NCBI RefSeq assembly: GCF_042427615.1
Contig: NZ_JBHMEZ010000012.1
Span: forward strand, 186,001 to 250,000
Length of the DNA: 64,000 nt
Direction: 5' to 3'
DNA from: Formosa undariae
GTDB lineage: Bacteria > Bacteroidota > Bacteroidia > Flavobacteriales > Flavobacteriaceae
A program made the position numbers and the translations under genes. The notes under the pieces are model-generated. The model did no database searches, had not been told where the DNA came from, and saw only the letters and a list, made by a program, of their open reading frames with translations. This document shows, one piece after another, positions 26,598-35,650 of this stretch (positions within the stretch are counted from its first letter, which is position 1; the number at the start of each line of letters is the position of its first letter).

Positions 26598-27215
26598 TTA
26601 TGACAAATCTGCACTTATCAACTTTAAGAACTCATTTCTAGTTTCAATTTTTTCAAACTGTCCACGAAACCCTGAAGTTGTGGTTACCGAATTTTGTTTT
26701 TGCACACCACGCATCATCATACACATATGGCTCGCTTCAATAACAACAGCAACTCCTTGTGGTTTTAACGTATCGTTTATACAATCTAAAATTTGTTTAG
26801 TTAGGCGTTCTTGCACTTGCAAGCGTCTTGCAAATACATCTACAATTCTTGGTAATTTACTTAATCCTACAATATGGCCATTTGGAATGTACGCAATGTG
26901 TGCTTTTCCAAAAAATGGCAACATGTGGTGTTCGCAAAGAGAATATAATTCAATATTTTTCACAATTACCATTTCATTATACGATTCCTTAAACATGGCA
27001 CTTTTTAAAATTTCAGCGGCATCTAAATCATATCCTTGAGTTAAAAACTGCATCGCTTTAGAAGCACGTTCGGGCGTTTTTTGTAAACCTTCACGAGAGG
27101 TGTCTTCGCCAATATCTTGAATAATATTCTCGTATTGTGTTTTTATACGATCTGTCGTTTCTAAATTATACTCTTCGTAATGTTTATATGGCATCGCTGT
27201 TTTATTTTGAGACAT
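26598..27215 (-). CDS. folE: GTP cyclohydrolase I
   Basis: 205 residues from the ATG at 27215 (a TTG directly before it is less likely; an ATG at 27194 is possible if the overlapping promoter element is real). The zinc-site Cys and His are in SLCEHHMLPF and the third ligand in SHMCMMMRG; IPNGHIVGLSKLPRIVDVFARRLQ is the core catalytic block. It makes dihydroneopterin triphosphate from GTP, the first step of folate and tetrahydropterin synthesis. The pterin dehydratase gene at 16119 belongs to the related pathway. Confidence 0.95.
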   Translation of the reverse strand: MSQNKTAMPYKHYEEYNLETTDRIKTQYENIIQDIGEDTSREGLQKTPERASKAMQFLTQGYDLDAAEILKSAMFKESYNEMVIVKNIELYSLCEHHMLPFFGKAHIAYIPNGHIVGLSKLPRIVDVFARRLQVQERLTKQILDCINDTLKPQGVAVVIEASHMCMMMRGVQKQNSVTTTSGFRGQFEKIETRNEFLKLISADLS

Positions 27216-27240
27216 CAAAGGTAAAGATTTTAATCTTTAC
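27216..27240 (-). promoter_or_regulatory. folE promoter element overlapping a perfect inverted repeat
   Basis: On the minus strand TACCTTTG (27223-27216) matches the -7 consensus. Next to and overlapping it, GTAAAGATT (27221-27229) and AATCTTTAC (27232-27240) form a 9-bp inverted repeat with a 2-bp centre, the size of a dimeric repressor site. Which regulator binds is unknown. Confidence 0.45.
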
Positions 27241-27383
27241 AGTTTTAAATTAAGCCATTTACCAAAAATAAAAATAACTAAATATGAATATAAAATCAGA
27301 TCATAAAGTAAACATGAGTGGTATTAAAGCCTGTAAAAACAATATATAATACGACTAAAAATCTCCTGTAATCAAAATCTATT

Positions 27384-27391
27384 TAATTTTG
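27384..27391 (+). promoter_or_regulatory. TAnnTTTG -7 promoter element of the lolD-type gene
   Basis: TAATTTTG, about 47 bp before the start codon. Confidence 0.45.
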
Positions 27392-27437
27392 TGAGATCGT
27401 TTTTAAAGTATTACTTTAATCAGCTTAATTATAATGC

Positions 27438-28100
27438 ATGATTCAAGCAAAAAACATTCATAAATATTACGACGATTTTCATGTTCTAAAAGGTGTAAAT
27501 CTTCATATTAAAAAAGGAGAAATCGTATCTATAGTCGGTGCATCCGGAGCAGGAAAGACAACCTTAATTCAAATTTTGGGAACATTAGATTCTCCTTCAA
27601 AAAAAGACGCTTGCGAACTCGTAATCAACGGTGTTAACATTCAAGATTTATCAGAAAAAGGACTCGCTAAATTTAGAAATGAACATATTGGTTTTATATT
27701 TCAATTCCATCAATTACTACCAGAGTTTACTGCTTTAGAAAACGTCTGTATTCCGGCTTATATTAAAGGAATTAATCCTAGTGAGGCAGAACCTAGAGCT
27801 AAAGAATTATTAGACTTTTTAGGGTTATCTCATCGTCAAAATCATAAACCTAACGAACTTTCCGGCGGAGAGCAACAGCGTGTTGCCGTAGCTCGTGCAC
27901 TAATTAACAACCCGAGTTTAATCTTTGCCGACGAACCTTCAGGGAATTTAGATAGTGAGTCTGCAGAACAATTACACAGCTTATTTCTTAAATTACGCGA
28001 ACAATTCGGGCAAACTTTTGTTATAGTTACTCATAATGAAGAATTAGCCAATTTAGCCGACAGAAAATTAGTAATGGTAGATGGAAATATTACAATCTAA
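27438..28100 (+). CDS. lolD: LolD/MacB-type ABC transporter ATP-binding protein
   Basis: A 220-residue ATPase with Walker A GASGAGKT (about 36-43), Q-loop FQFHQLLPEFTALENV, signature LSGGEQQR and Walker B LIFADEPSGNLD. The LPEFTALENV region is the hallmark of the LolD/MacB/FtsE group, which drives mechanotransmission from inner-membrane permeases such as LolCE. No permease is encoded beside it. Its last 20 bp overlap the next gene, implying translational coupling with a CPBP-type membrane protein. Confidence 0.88.
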   Translation: MIQAKNIHKYYDDFHVLKGVNLHIKKGEIVSIVGASGAGKTTLIQILGTLDSPSKKDACELVINGVNIQDLSEKGLAKFRNEHIGFIFQFHQLLPEFTALENVCIPAYIKGINPSEAEPRAKELLDFLGLSHRQNHKPNELSGGEQQRVAVARALINNPSLIFADEPSGNLDSESAEQLHSLFLKLREQFGQTFVIVTHNEELANLADRKLVMVDGNITI

Positions 28101-28656
28101 AATAGAAAAATTCGCAAGTATAATTCAGCGTTTTATCACGTTTCTTAAAGCGCCAAATTTAGAAGACAAGAACCTATTTGTTGGATTTTCTAAAGTGAAA
28201 ATATTTGTATCGGCACTTATTATAGCCTTCATTCTTAATTTTTGTTTCACCATCATTTTTTCAATAATTGAAACTATGGGGTATGTCAGTTTTGAAGATC
28301 ACGCATCTACAAAGCTCTTCGAAGATTATCCGCCCTATATTATTGTTTTACTTGGTGTTTTTGTGGCTCCAATTATGGAAGAACTTATTTTTAGAGGCCC
28401 AATTACCTTATTTAAAACGAAACGATTTATTTATGTCTTTTATTTTTTTGCAATAACATTCGGCCTCATACATATCACAAACTTCGAAATCACTAGAAAC
28501 GTATTAATTTTAGCCCCTATTTTAGTGGGGCCACAAATTGTAATCGGATTACTTTTAGGGGTGATTAGAATACAATACGGCCTAATCTACTCCATATTAT
28601 TCCATGCCATTTACAACGGTATTTTAATTATTCCAGCCGTTTTATTTATGACATAA
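28081..28656 (+). CDS. CPBP-family intramembrane metalloprotease-like protein
   Basis: 191 residues with about six membrane helices and the three Abi/CPBP motifs: EELIFRG (EExxxR), FGLIHI (FxxxH) and HAIYNG (HxxxN). Members resemble Rce1/type II CAAX proteases; in bacteria some act in peptide immunity or membrane proteolysis, and most are uncharacterised. The start ATG at 28081 lies inside the end of lolD, and the next gene starts 2 bp after its stop, so the three genes are co-translated. Confidence 0.88.
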   Translation: MEILQSKIEKFASIIQRFITFLKAPNLEDKNLFVGFSKVKIFVSALIIAFILNFCFTIIFSIIETMGYVSFEDHASTKLFEDYPPYIIVLLGVFVAPIMEELIFRGPITLFKTKRFIYVFYFFAITFGLIHITNFEITRNVLILAPILVGPQIVIGLLLGVIRIQYGLIYSILFHAIYNGILIIPAVLFMT

Positions 28657-28658
28657 TT

Positions 28659-29423
28659 ATGACTAAAACTGAATTAAAAGAATTTCTAGACTCCAAAGTA
28701 ATAGAGTACAATAATCCTAAATTTATTGAAAGCGACCCGATACAAATTCCGCATCAATTTAGTATAAAAGAAGATATTGAAATCTCTGGTTTTTTAACAG
28801 CAACCATCTCTTGGGGAAATCGAAAAAGCATTATTAAAAATGCTAATCATATGATGGAGCTACTTGACAATGCGCCATATGATTTTGTAATGAATCATTC
28901 TGAAGCAGATTTAGAAACCCTAAGTGCTTTTGTTCATCGGACGTTTAATGGCTCTGATTTTGCGCAATTTATTACAAGTATAAAACACATTTATTCCCAA
29001 CATAACGGATTAGAACTACTCTTTGCCAAACACGCAGAACCAGATTCTTTACAACCCGCTATCCATCAGTTTAAAAAGATGTTTTTTGAAGCAGAGCATT
29101 TACCTCGCACACAAAAACACATTAGCGACCCGATGAAAAATTCTGCCGCGAAGCGTATTAATATGTTCCTAAGATGGATGATTAGAAACGATACTACTGG
29201 CGTAGATTTTGGTATTTGGAACACCCTCTCTCCTGCCCAGTTATCTTGTCCGTTAGATGTGCATTCTGGAAATGTAGCCCGGAAATTAAAATTATTATCT
29301 AGAAAACAAAACGATGGGAAAGCGCTAAACGAATTAGATCTTGCCTTACGTAAACTCGACAAAACAGATCCTGTAAAATACGATTTTGCCTTATTTGGAC
29401 TTGGAGTGTTCGAAGGGTTTTAA
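28659..29423 (+). CDS. TIGR02757 / DUF2400 family protein
   Basis: A 254-residue soluble protein matching the TIGR02757 pattern: YNNPKFIESDPIQIPHQF, ATISWGNRKSIIKNA, KRINMFLRWMIRND and the LDVHSGNVARKLKLL block. The last segments resemble a helix-hairpin-helix DNA glycosylase-like region, but no enzymatic activity is established for the family. It is tightly coupled to the CPBP gene upstream (2-bp gap). Confidence 0.85.
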   Translation: MTKTELKEFLDSKVIEYNNPKFIESDPIQIPHQFSIKEDIEISGFLTATISWGNRKSIIKNANHMMELLDNAPYDFVMNHSEADLETLSAFVHRTFNGSDFAQFITSIKHIYSQHNGLELLFAKHAEPDSLQPAIHQFKKMFFEAEHLPRTQKHISDPMKNSAAKRINMFLRWMIRNDTTGVDFGIWNTLSPAQLSCPLDVHSGNVARKLKLLSRKQNDGKALNELDLALRKLDKTDPVKYDFALFGLGVFEGF

Positions 29424-29482
29424 CCTTCATTTTATTATATTTATAAGCTTATATTATTATTCAACTTCAAAAAATATTTTTC

Positions 29483-30979
29483 ATGAAACACGTTTACTCC
29501 CTTTTTTTAATGCTATTTACACTATGTGCTTTTTCGCAATCTCGAAAAATCCCCATTGATACGATGGTTGTAACCACACATACTACATCCATTAAAAATA
29601 AAAGTATTACATACACTGCAACTACGGGAACACAACCTGTTTGGGACAAAAAAGGTGATCCTATGGCGACCCTTTATTATACATATTACGAACGCACCAA
29701 TGTTAAAGATAAAGCCAGCCGACCTCTGCTTATTTCATTTAACGGCGGACCTGGTTCTGCCTCTGTTTGGATGCATATTGCTTACACTGGTCCTAAAGTT
29801 TTAAATCTTGACGACGAAGGCTACCCAGTTCAGCCTTATGGTGTAAAAGACAATCCAAATTCTATTTTAGATATTGCAGATATAGTGTATGTTAATCCTG
29901 TAAATACAGGGTATTCCAGAATGATTGCGGATAAAGAAGGTAAGCTTCCTGAGCGTGATAACTTTTTCGGAATAAATGCCGATATTAAATATTTGGCCGA
30001 ATGGGTAAACACCTTTGTCACACGAAAAAACCGTTGGGAATCTCCTAAATATATTATTGGAGAGAGCTATGGAGGTACACGAGTTATGGGATTAGCAAAG
30101 GAATTACAATCTAGCCAATGGATGTATTTAAATGGTGTGATTATGGTATCGCCAGCAGATTATAAATTGTACAGTACAGGACAGCCCGTATATTCAGCTT
30201 TAAACTTACCGTATTTTGCCGCAACAGCTTGGTATCATAAAGTATTACCTCTAGAATTACAGCAGAAAGATTTATTAGAATTACTTCCTGAAGTCGAAAG
30301 TTATGCCATTAATAATCTGATGCCAGCTATAGCAAAAGGCGGTTTTATTTCTGAAACCGAAAAGCAAGAAGTCGCTAAAAAGGTAGCTCACTTTTCTGGA
30401 TTAACGGAAAAGGAGGTATTACAATATAATTTAGAAGTGCCGACATCATATTTTTGGAAAGCCTTATTACGAGATAAATCAGGCCAAACAATCGGACGTT
30501 TAGATTCTAGATATTTAGGAATTGATAAAACAGACTCAGGAACATCTCCAGATTACAATGCAGAAATTAGCTCTTGGTCGCATTCTTTTACTCCTGCGAT
30601 TAACTACTACATCAGGGAACATTTAAATTTTAAAACAGATATTAAATATAATATGTTTGGCAATGTGCACCCCTGGGATAAAAAAAACGATAATGTTAGA
30701 GATGATTTAAGACAAGCTATGGCAGAAAACCCATATTTAAAAGTACTTATTCAATCTGGATATTACGATGGCGCAACTACTTATTTTGCGGCCAAATACA
30801 CCATGGGACAAATAGACCCAAGTGGAAAATTAAAAGACCGTTTTACCTTTAAAGGGTATAGAAGCGGACATATGATGTATCTTAGAAAAGATGATTTAAT
30901 TTCTGCTAATGATGATATCCGTGAATTTATAGAACACGCTTCAAGCAAAGGAAAAGCTGCTAAATATACTAGAGATTAA
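29483..30979 (+). CDS. S10-family serine carboxypeptidase-like peptidase, secreted
   Basis: 498 residues with a signal peptide (ending FSQS) and an alpha/beta-hydrolase core. The oxyanion region NGGPGSASVWMH, nucleophile Ser195 in GESYGG, Asp429 in YYDGATTYF and His463 in RSGHMMY make an intact S10 triad. These enzymes remove C-terminal residues from peptides, usually at acidic pH in eukaryotes; bacterial members act in the periplasm. Together with the S9 enzymes in the window this points to peptide scavenging. Monocistronic, with a terminator downstream. Confidence 0.9.
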   Translation: MKHVYSLFLMLFTLCAFSQSRKIPIDTMVVTTHTTSIKNKSITYTATTGTQPVWDKKGDPMATLYYTYYERTNVKDKASRPLLISFNGGPGSASVWMHIAYTGPKVLNLDDEGYPVQPYGVKDNPNSILDIADIVYVNPVNTGYSRMIADKEGKLPERDNFFGINADIKYLAEWVNTFVTRKNRWESPKYIIGESYGGTRVMGLAKELQSSQWMYLNGVIMVSPADYKLYSTGQPVYSALNLPYFAATAWYHKVLPLELQQKDLLELLPEVESYAINNLMPAIAKGGFISETEKQEVAKKVAHFSGLTEKEVLQYNLEVPTSYFWKALLRDKSGQTIGRLDSRYLGIDKTDSGTSPDYNAEISSWSHSFTPAINYYIREHLNFKTDIKYNMFGNVHPWDKKNDNVRDDLRQAMAENPYLKVLIQSGYYDGATTYFAAKYTMGQIDPSGKLKDRFTFKGYRSGHMMYLRKDDLISANDDIREFIEHASSKGKAAKYTRD

Positions 30980-31005
30980 GACGTATTCTAGACATTATAA
31001 AGTAC

Positions 31006-31040
31006 AAATAAGCTCCGTTGTTAAAATACGGAGCTTATTT
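31006..31040 (+). terminator. terminator after the S10 peptidase gene
   Basis: AAATAAGCTCCGT and ACGGAGCTTATTT pair perfectly around a 9-nt loop. Confidence 0.88.
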
Positions 31041-31190
31041 ATTTAAACAGCCTGCAAGCGCTTTGTCTTAACATTTTACTCAACTCTAATTGCATAAGAC
31101 TACTCAATCATCGGATTAAAATAATTTAAATTATTATTATATTTAAGCATAAGATAGCTCTTTAATTAGCGATAAATAAATACACACAAA

Positions 31191-32009
31191 ATGAATCCAT
31201 ATATAATATCAGCTGAATGGCTTAACGAAAAATTAAATACTGAAAATCTAATTATTTTGGATTGCACACTGCAGAATCAGCTTTTAAAACAGCCTTTAGA
31301 GATTCAAAATATTCAGATTAAAGATGCGAGATATTTCGACCTTAAATTTAAGTTTAGCGATTTAAGCGACCCGTTTCCTACAGCATATCCTTCTCCATCT
31401 CAATTTGAAATTGAGGCACAACACTTAGGTATAAATACAAATAGTACCATTGTAGTTTACGATGCAAATGGCATTTATTCTAGTCCGCGTGTGTGGTGGT
31501 TATTTAAATCGATGGGACACCAGGAGGTTTATGTTTTAGATGGCGGTTTACCAGAATGGATAAGAAATGATTTTCCTACAGAAATAAAGGAGGCAACACC
31601 ATATCCAAAGGGAAATTTTCAAGCTAAATTGAATCCTGAAATCGTTCGGAAATTTGATGCTGTATGCGATAATCTAGCCACTCAAGACGAACTCGTTATC
31701 GATGTGCGCTCTGAAAATCGATTTAACGGATTAGTTAAAGAACCTCGCGAAGGACTTAGAAGCGGACAAATTGATCATTCAATCAATATACCGTATACAA
31801 AAGTGCTTAATAATGGAAAATTTGAAAGCGAAGAACACCTGAAACACCTTTTTAAACCCTTAGAAAACGAAGAGCGACCTGTCATTTTTAGTTGTGGATC
31901 TGGCATAACAGCATGTGTTATGTATTTAGCTTCCGAAGGCATATTAAAAAACAAAAAAGCGGTGTATGATGGCTCATGGACAGAATGGGGAGACAAAGTA
32001 AAAGCGTAG
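31191..32009 (+). CDS. sseA: 3-mercaptopyruvate sulfurtransferase (two-rhodanese-domain protein)
   Basis: 272 residues with two rhodanese domains. The catalytic Cys235 lies in SCGSGITACV, the CGSGxTA loop of mercaptopyruvate sulfurtransferases rather than the CRxGxR/T loop of thiosulfate sulfurtransferases. The first domain (with VYDANGIYSSPRVWW) is inactive, as usual. It moves sulfur from 3-mercaptopyruvate to thiols or cyanide. Stands alone on the plus strand, 63 bp ahead of a serine hydrolase gene. Confidence 0.92.
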   Translation: MNPYIISAEWLNEKLNTENLIILDCTLQNQLLKQPLEIQNIQIKDARYFDLKFKFSDLSDPFPTAYPSPSQFEIEAQHLGINTNSTIVVYDANGIYSSPRVWWLFKSMGHQEVYVLDGGLPEWIRNDFPTEIKEATPYPKGNFQAKLNPEIVRKFDAVCDNLATQDELVIDVRSENRFNGLVKEPREGLRSGQIDHSINIPYTKVLNNGKFESEEHLKHLFKPLENEERPVIFSCGSGITACVMYLASEGILKNKKAVYDGSWTEWGDKVKA

Positions 32010-32072
32010 TGTTATTTCTAAGTTCGTAAACTAAAACATCTATTTATTTCGACCGATACCAAAAACCACCAA

Positions 32073-33311
32073 ATGAAACATAGTATAATACTCTTTGCGT
32101 TTTGCGTATTCCTGTTGTCTTGTAAGCAACAAAACAAGGATCAGGAAGTAACTAAGTTAAACACCATTGCGTTACAAGACACTTTAACGAAACATTTAAA
32201 TACAGCCTATAAGCAAGATGCTATTATGGGATTTTCGGTGGCTATAGTCGATAAAAACGGACTGATATACGACAACGGTTTCGGTCATACAGATCTTAAG
32301 CAAAAGCTTAATTATACGTCGTCTACAACTCAAAATATTGCTTCAATATCTAAAACACTAATTGGAATTTCGTTACTCAAAGCTCAAGAATTAGGAGCGT
32401 TACAGATCGACGATCCTATAAATAAATATTTACCGTTTAAAGTTGTAAATCCGCATTATCCAGAAACTCCAATTTTAATTAAACACTTAGCTTATCATAC
32501 GTCTTCCATAACCGATTTAGAAGATATCTATGATAAATCCTATATCTTAACGAAATCTGAGCATGAAGAACATGAAGGTGTTTTTAACTATTTTAATCTA
32601 CCAAACACCAGGATTTCAGCCTTACAATTCTTTCAGAATGGCTTATCTAAAGATGGATCTTGGTATACTGAAGACACGTTTTTAAAATCTAAACCAGGAG
32701 ATCAAAGAGCATACTCAAATATTGCAGCCGCACTTTGTGCTCAAATTATCGCAAATGCAACGGGGAAAGACTATCGAGAATTTACCAAAGATTATATTTT
32801 GAAACCGCTGAAAATGAATGATTCCGGATGGTCAAATACCGACATTGATAGTACAAACCGTTCAAAATTATTTTTAGACAAAACCATGACAGTTGCCGAT
32901 TATTCTTTAATCACTTTTGCCGATGGCGGATTTATAACTTCTAGTAAGGACCTCGGTTTATTATTATCCGAATTTATAAAAGCCTATCAAGGCAACGGAA
33001 CGATACTGCATAAAGATAGCTACGCAACCTTATTTAAAAAACAATACTATACCTCCGAAGAAAACTTAGAATCCTATGGTGTATTTCTAGAGTTTAGAGA
33101 TGGATTCTTTAAGAATAAAGGTGATTTAATTGGCCATAATGGTTCTGACCCTGGAGTTATGACCGCAATGTACTTTGACCCCAATACGGCATTAGGAAAA
33201 ATAATGATTATAAACACAGAAACCGATTATAAAGATGACGTTTGGCCAGAAGTAGAATCTATTTGGACGGCATTATCAGATTTTGAAACGAATTTAAACC
33301 TTCAGAAATAA
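32073..33311 (+). CDS. Beta-lactamase-fold serine hydrolase lipoprotein
   Basis: 412 residues with a lipoprotein signal (FAFCVFLLSCKQQ). The class C/penicillin-binding motifs are all present: Ser91-Ile-Ser-Lys94, Tyr214-Ser-Asn216 and His355-Asn-Gly. Such proteins act as D-aminopeptidases, esterases or DD-peptidases; true beta-lactamase activity is unlikely to be the main role. Lipid anchoring suggests it works on the periplasmic side of a membrane. Confidence 0.85.
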   Translation: MKHSIILFAFCVFLLSCKQQNKDQEVTKLNTIALQDTLTKHLNTAYKQDAIMGFSVAIVDKNGLIYDNGFGHTDLKQKLNYTSSTTQNIASISKTLIGISLLKAQELGALQIDDPINKYLPFKVVNPHYPETPILIKHLAYHTSSITDLEDIYDKSYILTKSEHEEHEGVFNYFNLPNTRISALQFFQNGLSKDGSWYTEDTFLKSKPGDQRAYSNIAAALCAQIIANATGKDYREFTKDYILKPLKMNDSGWSNTDIDSTNRSKLFLDKTMTVADYSLITFADGGFITSSKDLGLLLSEFIKAYQGNGTILHKDSYATLFKKQYYTSEENLESYGVFLEFRDGFFKNKGDLIGHNGSDPGVMTAMYFDPNTALGKIMIINTETDYKDDVWPEVESIWTALSDFETNLNLQK

Positions 33312-33343
33312 AAATATAACTGGGGTTATTTAATCCTTATAAT

Positions 33344-33754
33344 TTATCCTCTAGAATATAAAAAATAACCGCCTCCAATAACTAAAAGAGGAGATGCAAT
33401 GGCTAAAAGGATAATGGTCCATCTATATAATCCCCAAAAAGACACAACTTTTCTTTGGTCACCGTTTTTGGCGTAAATGATCATTACAGAATCGCCCACT
33501 TGATATGGTGAAGGATTAGTACTTATTTGACTATTAAACACTACCGATTCATTATCACGATCTGTATATTCAAAAACAGGTTTATATGTATAGCCGTTAT
33601 CTCCACGATTTCTTATTAAGTCTATAACTATTGCTTTAGTACTAATGCCATCAGACTGTAACGTTTTGGTTGCATTATAGCTCTTAAGTGCAAAAAATAT
33701 TAGGATAATAGAAACACTTAACATTCCACTGTATACATACTCAATCATTTTCAT
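33344..33754 (-). CDS. DUF3592-like membrane protein
   Basis: 136 residues if started at the ATG at 33754 (MKMIEYVYS); a longer frame needs a TTG. Two membrane helices flank an extracytoplasmic beta-domain with YTYKPVFEYTDRDNES and GDSVMIIYAKNGDQRKV, the pattern of DUF3592. Function unknown. It is preceded on the same strand by a separate lipoprotein gene with its own terminator, so it is transcribed independently. Confidence 0.75.
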   Translation of the reverse strand: MKMIEYVYSGMLSVSIILIFFALKSYNATKTLQSDGISTKAIVIDLIRNRGDNGYTYKPVFEYTDRDNESVVFNSQISTNPSPYQVGDSVMIIYAKNGDQRKVVSFWGLYRWTIILLAIASPLLVIGGGYFLYSRG

Positions 33755-33787
33755 GTTATTTAAATTAAAACAGAGCATCAAAAATAC

Positions 33788-33828
33788 AAAAAGGGAACAG
33801 CATTTATATGTAATGCTGCTCCCTTTTA
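33788..33828 (-). terminator. terminator after the 277-residue lipoprotein gene
   Basis: AAAAGGGA and TCCCTTTT plus an inner CAGCATT/AATGCTG stem form a long hairpin with one mismatch, T-rich on the minus strand. Confidence 0.82.
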
Positions 33829-33884
33829 TCTAATCTATTTTTAACGGAGGTTATGTCTTGAAACGCTCCATTATAACAACATAT

Positions 33885-34718
33885 CTATTTTGTAAAATCA
33901 GCTTTAGTTAAGCCGTTATTAAATGAAATGTCTGTCCAATTTACTAAAATCCAAGGTTCATCTGTAACTTCGGCATCCCAATTCGACGCTTTGTATTTAC
34001 GTTTTGTTGGCAATAATATACCATCGATATTTTCGTATTGTAATTCCATTAATAACGGATCTGATTTTCCGAAATCCATTACCGTAAATAGAAACTGATC
34101 CACCAATTTTGTCTCTTTATTAATATATAATTGGTAAATATCTTTTGGCTTCCCATCGGGAGATTCGAACGTTACTTTTACAACATCGTATTCCAAATCA
34201 CCTACAGTTTGTTCTTTTACATATTCGTAAATCACACCTGGATCTAATAATTTGGGCATCATTGTAAACCAATAAAAATTAGTTGGTCTATTAAAAGCGA
34301 CACGTTTTAAGTACATAGAATCTGTTAATACTTTACCTTCATGCTTTAACCAATATTCGCTACCATCGTAACCTTGTTCGATAGTACCTTCTAAATTTGC
34401 AAGCGATCTTTCGTGTTTTATATACTTGCCGTAAGATAACTCTCCATTAAACATATATTTTTCTGTAGTCACATCGGTTTTACCATCTGGAGTTTGGTAA
34501 GTATAGGTGTAAACAACATCTTTTCTATTCATTAGTTTACTGTAATCCCCTACTTCCTTGGTCATTCTGTAAACCAACTCATGTCCTTTATTCATAAACT
34601 CTGGAGCCGTCTTATTAACTTCTTGAGTAGGGATCTCTTGTTTCACTTCTTTCTTTTCATTTTTACAGGAAGTTAAAGTAAAAATGGAAATCATACCAAT
34701 TGCTAAAATTTTTCTCAT
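33885..34718 (-). CDS. Lipoprotein, LolA-like/DUF6503-like
   Basis: 277 residues with a lipoprotein signal (MRKILAIGMISIFTLTSC) and a mature part made of alternating strands: YDGSEYWLKHEGKVL, YDVVKVTFESPDGKP, LYINKETKLVDQFLFTVMDF. This antiparallel-strand pattern resembles proteins of the LolA/LppX kind that hold lipids in a half-barrel, and flavobacterial proteins labelled DUF6503. No residue-level proof of lipid binding. Monocistronic. Confidence 0.6.
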   Translation of the reverse strand: MRKILAIGMISIFTLTSCKNEKKEVKQEIPTQEVNKTAPEFMNKGHELVYRMTKEVGDYSKLMNRKDVVYTYTYQTPDGKTDVTTEKYMFNGELSYGKYIKHERSLANLEGTIEQGYDGSEYWLKHEGKVLTDSMYLKRVAFNRPTNFYWFTMMPKLLDPGVIYEYVKEQTVGDLEYDVVKVTFESPDGKPKDIYQLYINKETKLVDQFLFTVMDFGKSDPLLMELQYENIDGILLPTKRKYKASNWDAEVTDEPWILVNWTDISFNNGLTKADFTK

Positions 34719-34924
34719 GTTGTTTTTTTCTATTGTTAGTACAAAATTAATGGGATTAGTGGCTTTACAAACTATTTCCTTACATCTATTTATAAATCAA
34801 TTTCTAACCTTCAAAATCAAATTCATATTTTTAAATAATTACTAAAAAAACTAAACAGACAATTGCATATGTTTGTATTAGAAATTAAAATACTAGCGAA
34901 ACCTCCTTCTTATAGACATCTATT

Positions 34925-35377
34925 ATGAAAACACTAAAACTTTTACTTTTATTAGTAGTATTACCTTTATTTAATTCTTGCGGTTTAAAACCTATTTCTT
35001 CAGAATATACCTTTGTTAAAACAGATATAGACCATGTAAATATAGATGAATTAGGAGATGGAAACGTCCTTATTTATAGTGGCGCTAATATATTACATAC
35101 GGTAGATAATACGGCGAGATTAAATGTTTGGATTGATAATATCCCATTAGGACAAATTAGACCAAGTGAATATGCTATTCTAAACTTTAAACCTAAGGCT
35201 TATCAGTTTAAATTACTTCATATCGATTTTGTAAACATGAAAAGTGAACATACCGTTGAAATTGATAAAAACACAAAAGTGATTATGATTAAACCGACTG
35301 TAACTTCTAATAAACTAGAAGTCACGAACCAACTGCCACCAAAGTTTGAGAAGTATAAATATGCGGAAAAAAGATAG
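34925..35377 (+). CDS. Small lipoprotein, DUF2846-like
   Basis: 150 residues with a lipobox (PLFNSCG). The mature part, with LNVWIDNIPLGQIRPSEYAILNFKPKAYQFKL, follows the beta-sandwich pattern of DUF2846 (a short surface-anchored domain with a conserved idxxxIGxlxxxxY arrangement). Function unknown. It is separated from its neighbours by about 200 and 270 bp. Confidence 0.6.
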   Translation: MKTLKLLLLLVVLPLFNSCGLKPISSEYTFVKTDIDHVNIDELGDGNVLIYSGANILHTVDNTARLNVWIDNIPLGQIRPSEYAILNFKPKAYQFKLLHIDFVNMKSEHTVEIDKNTKVIMIKPTVTSNKLEVTNQLPPKFEKYKYAEKR

Positions 35378-35422
35378 TATTAAATCCCTTCTTTTTCAAT
35401 AACGTAATATAATTGAAATCAA

Positions 35423-35551
35423 TCAGGCTATAAAATTATTATAAATCATAATAACGACGGTTGCTGTTACAAAAATGGTTAAAATCATATTTGTCTGTTT
35501 TAACGTCTTGTTTTCTTTTTTAAGTTTTTCAATTTCATTATCTATGTCCAT
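35423..35551 (-). CDS. 42-residue coiled-coil plus membrane-helix peptide
   Basis: A short ORF reading MDIDNEIEKLKKENKTLKQT followed by a hydrophobic stretch (NMILTIFVTATVVIMIYNNF) and a stop. The heptad-like Ile/Leu/Lys N-terminus and single helix are typical of small flavobacterial membrane peptides. No RBS-based or promoter-based proof; kept because coding quality is better than the random background of the gap. Confidence 0.4.
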   Translation of the reverse strand: MDIDNEIEKLKKENKTLKQTNMILTIFVTATVVIMIYNNFIA

Positions 35552-35650
35552 AGCGTATTTTAGTATTTCTAATTAGTGTACCGTAAAAATAGAACAATTG
35601 CTTTAAGCCTTATTAATTCTTCTTCAGAATTTATTTATATTTGATGTGTA

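Noticed and set aside
26554..27039. 161-codon open frame on the plus strand.
   Set aside because: It is antisense to folE, whose motifs are intact; the frame is a shadow of that gene.
32073..33311. Call as a true antibiotic-resistance beta-lactamase.
   Set aside because: Motifs fit the wider serine hydrolase/penicillin-binding family, and lipid anchoring with no resistance context makes a resistance label unsupported.
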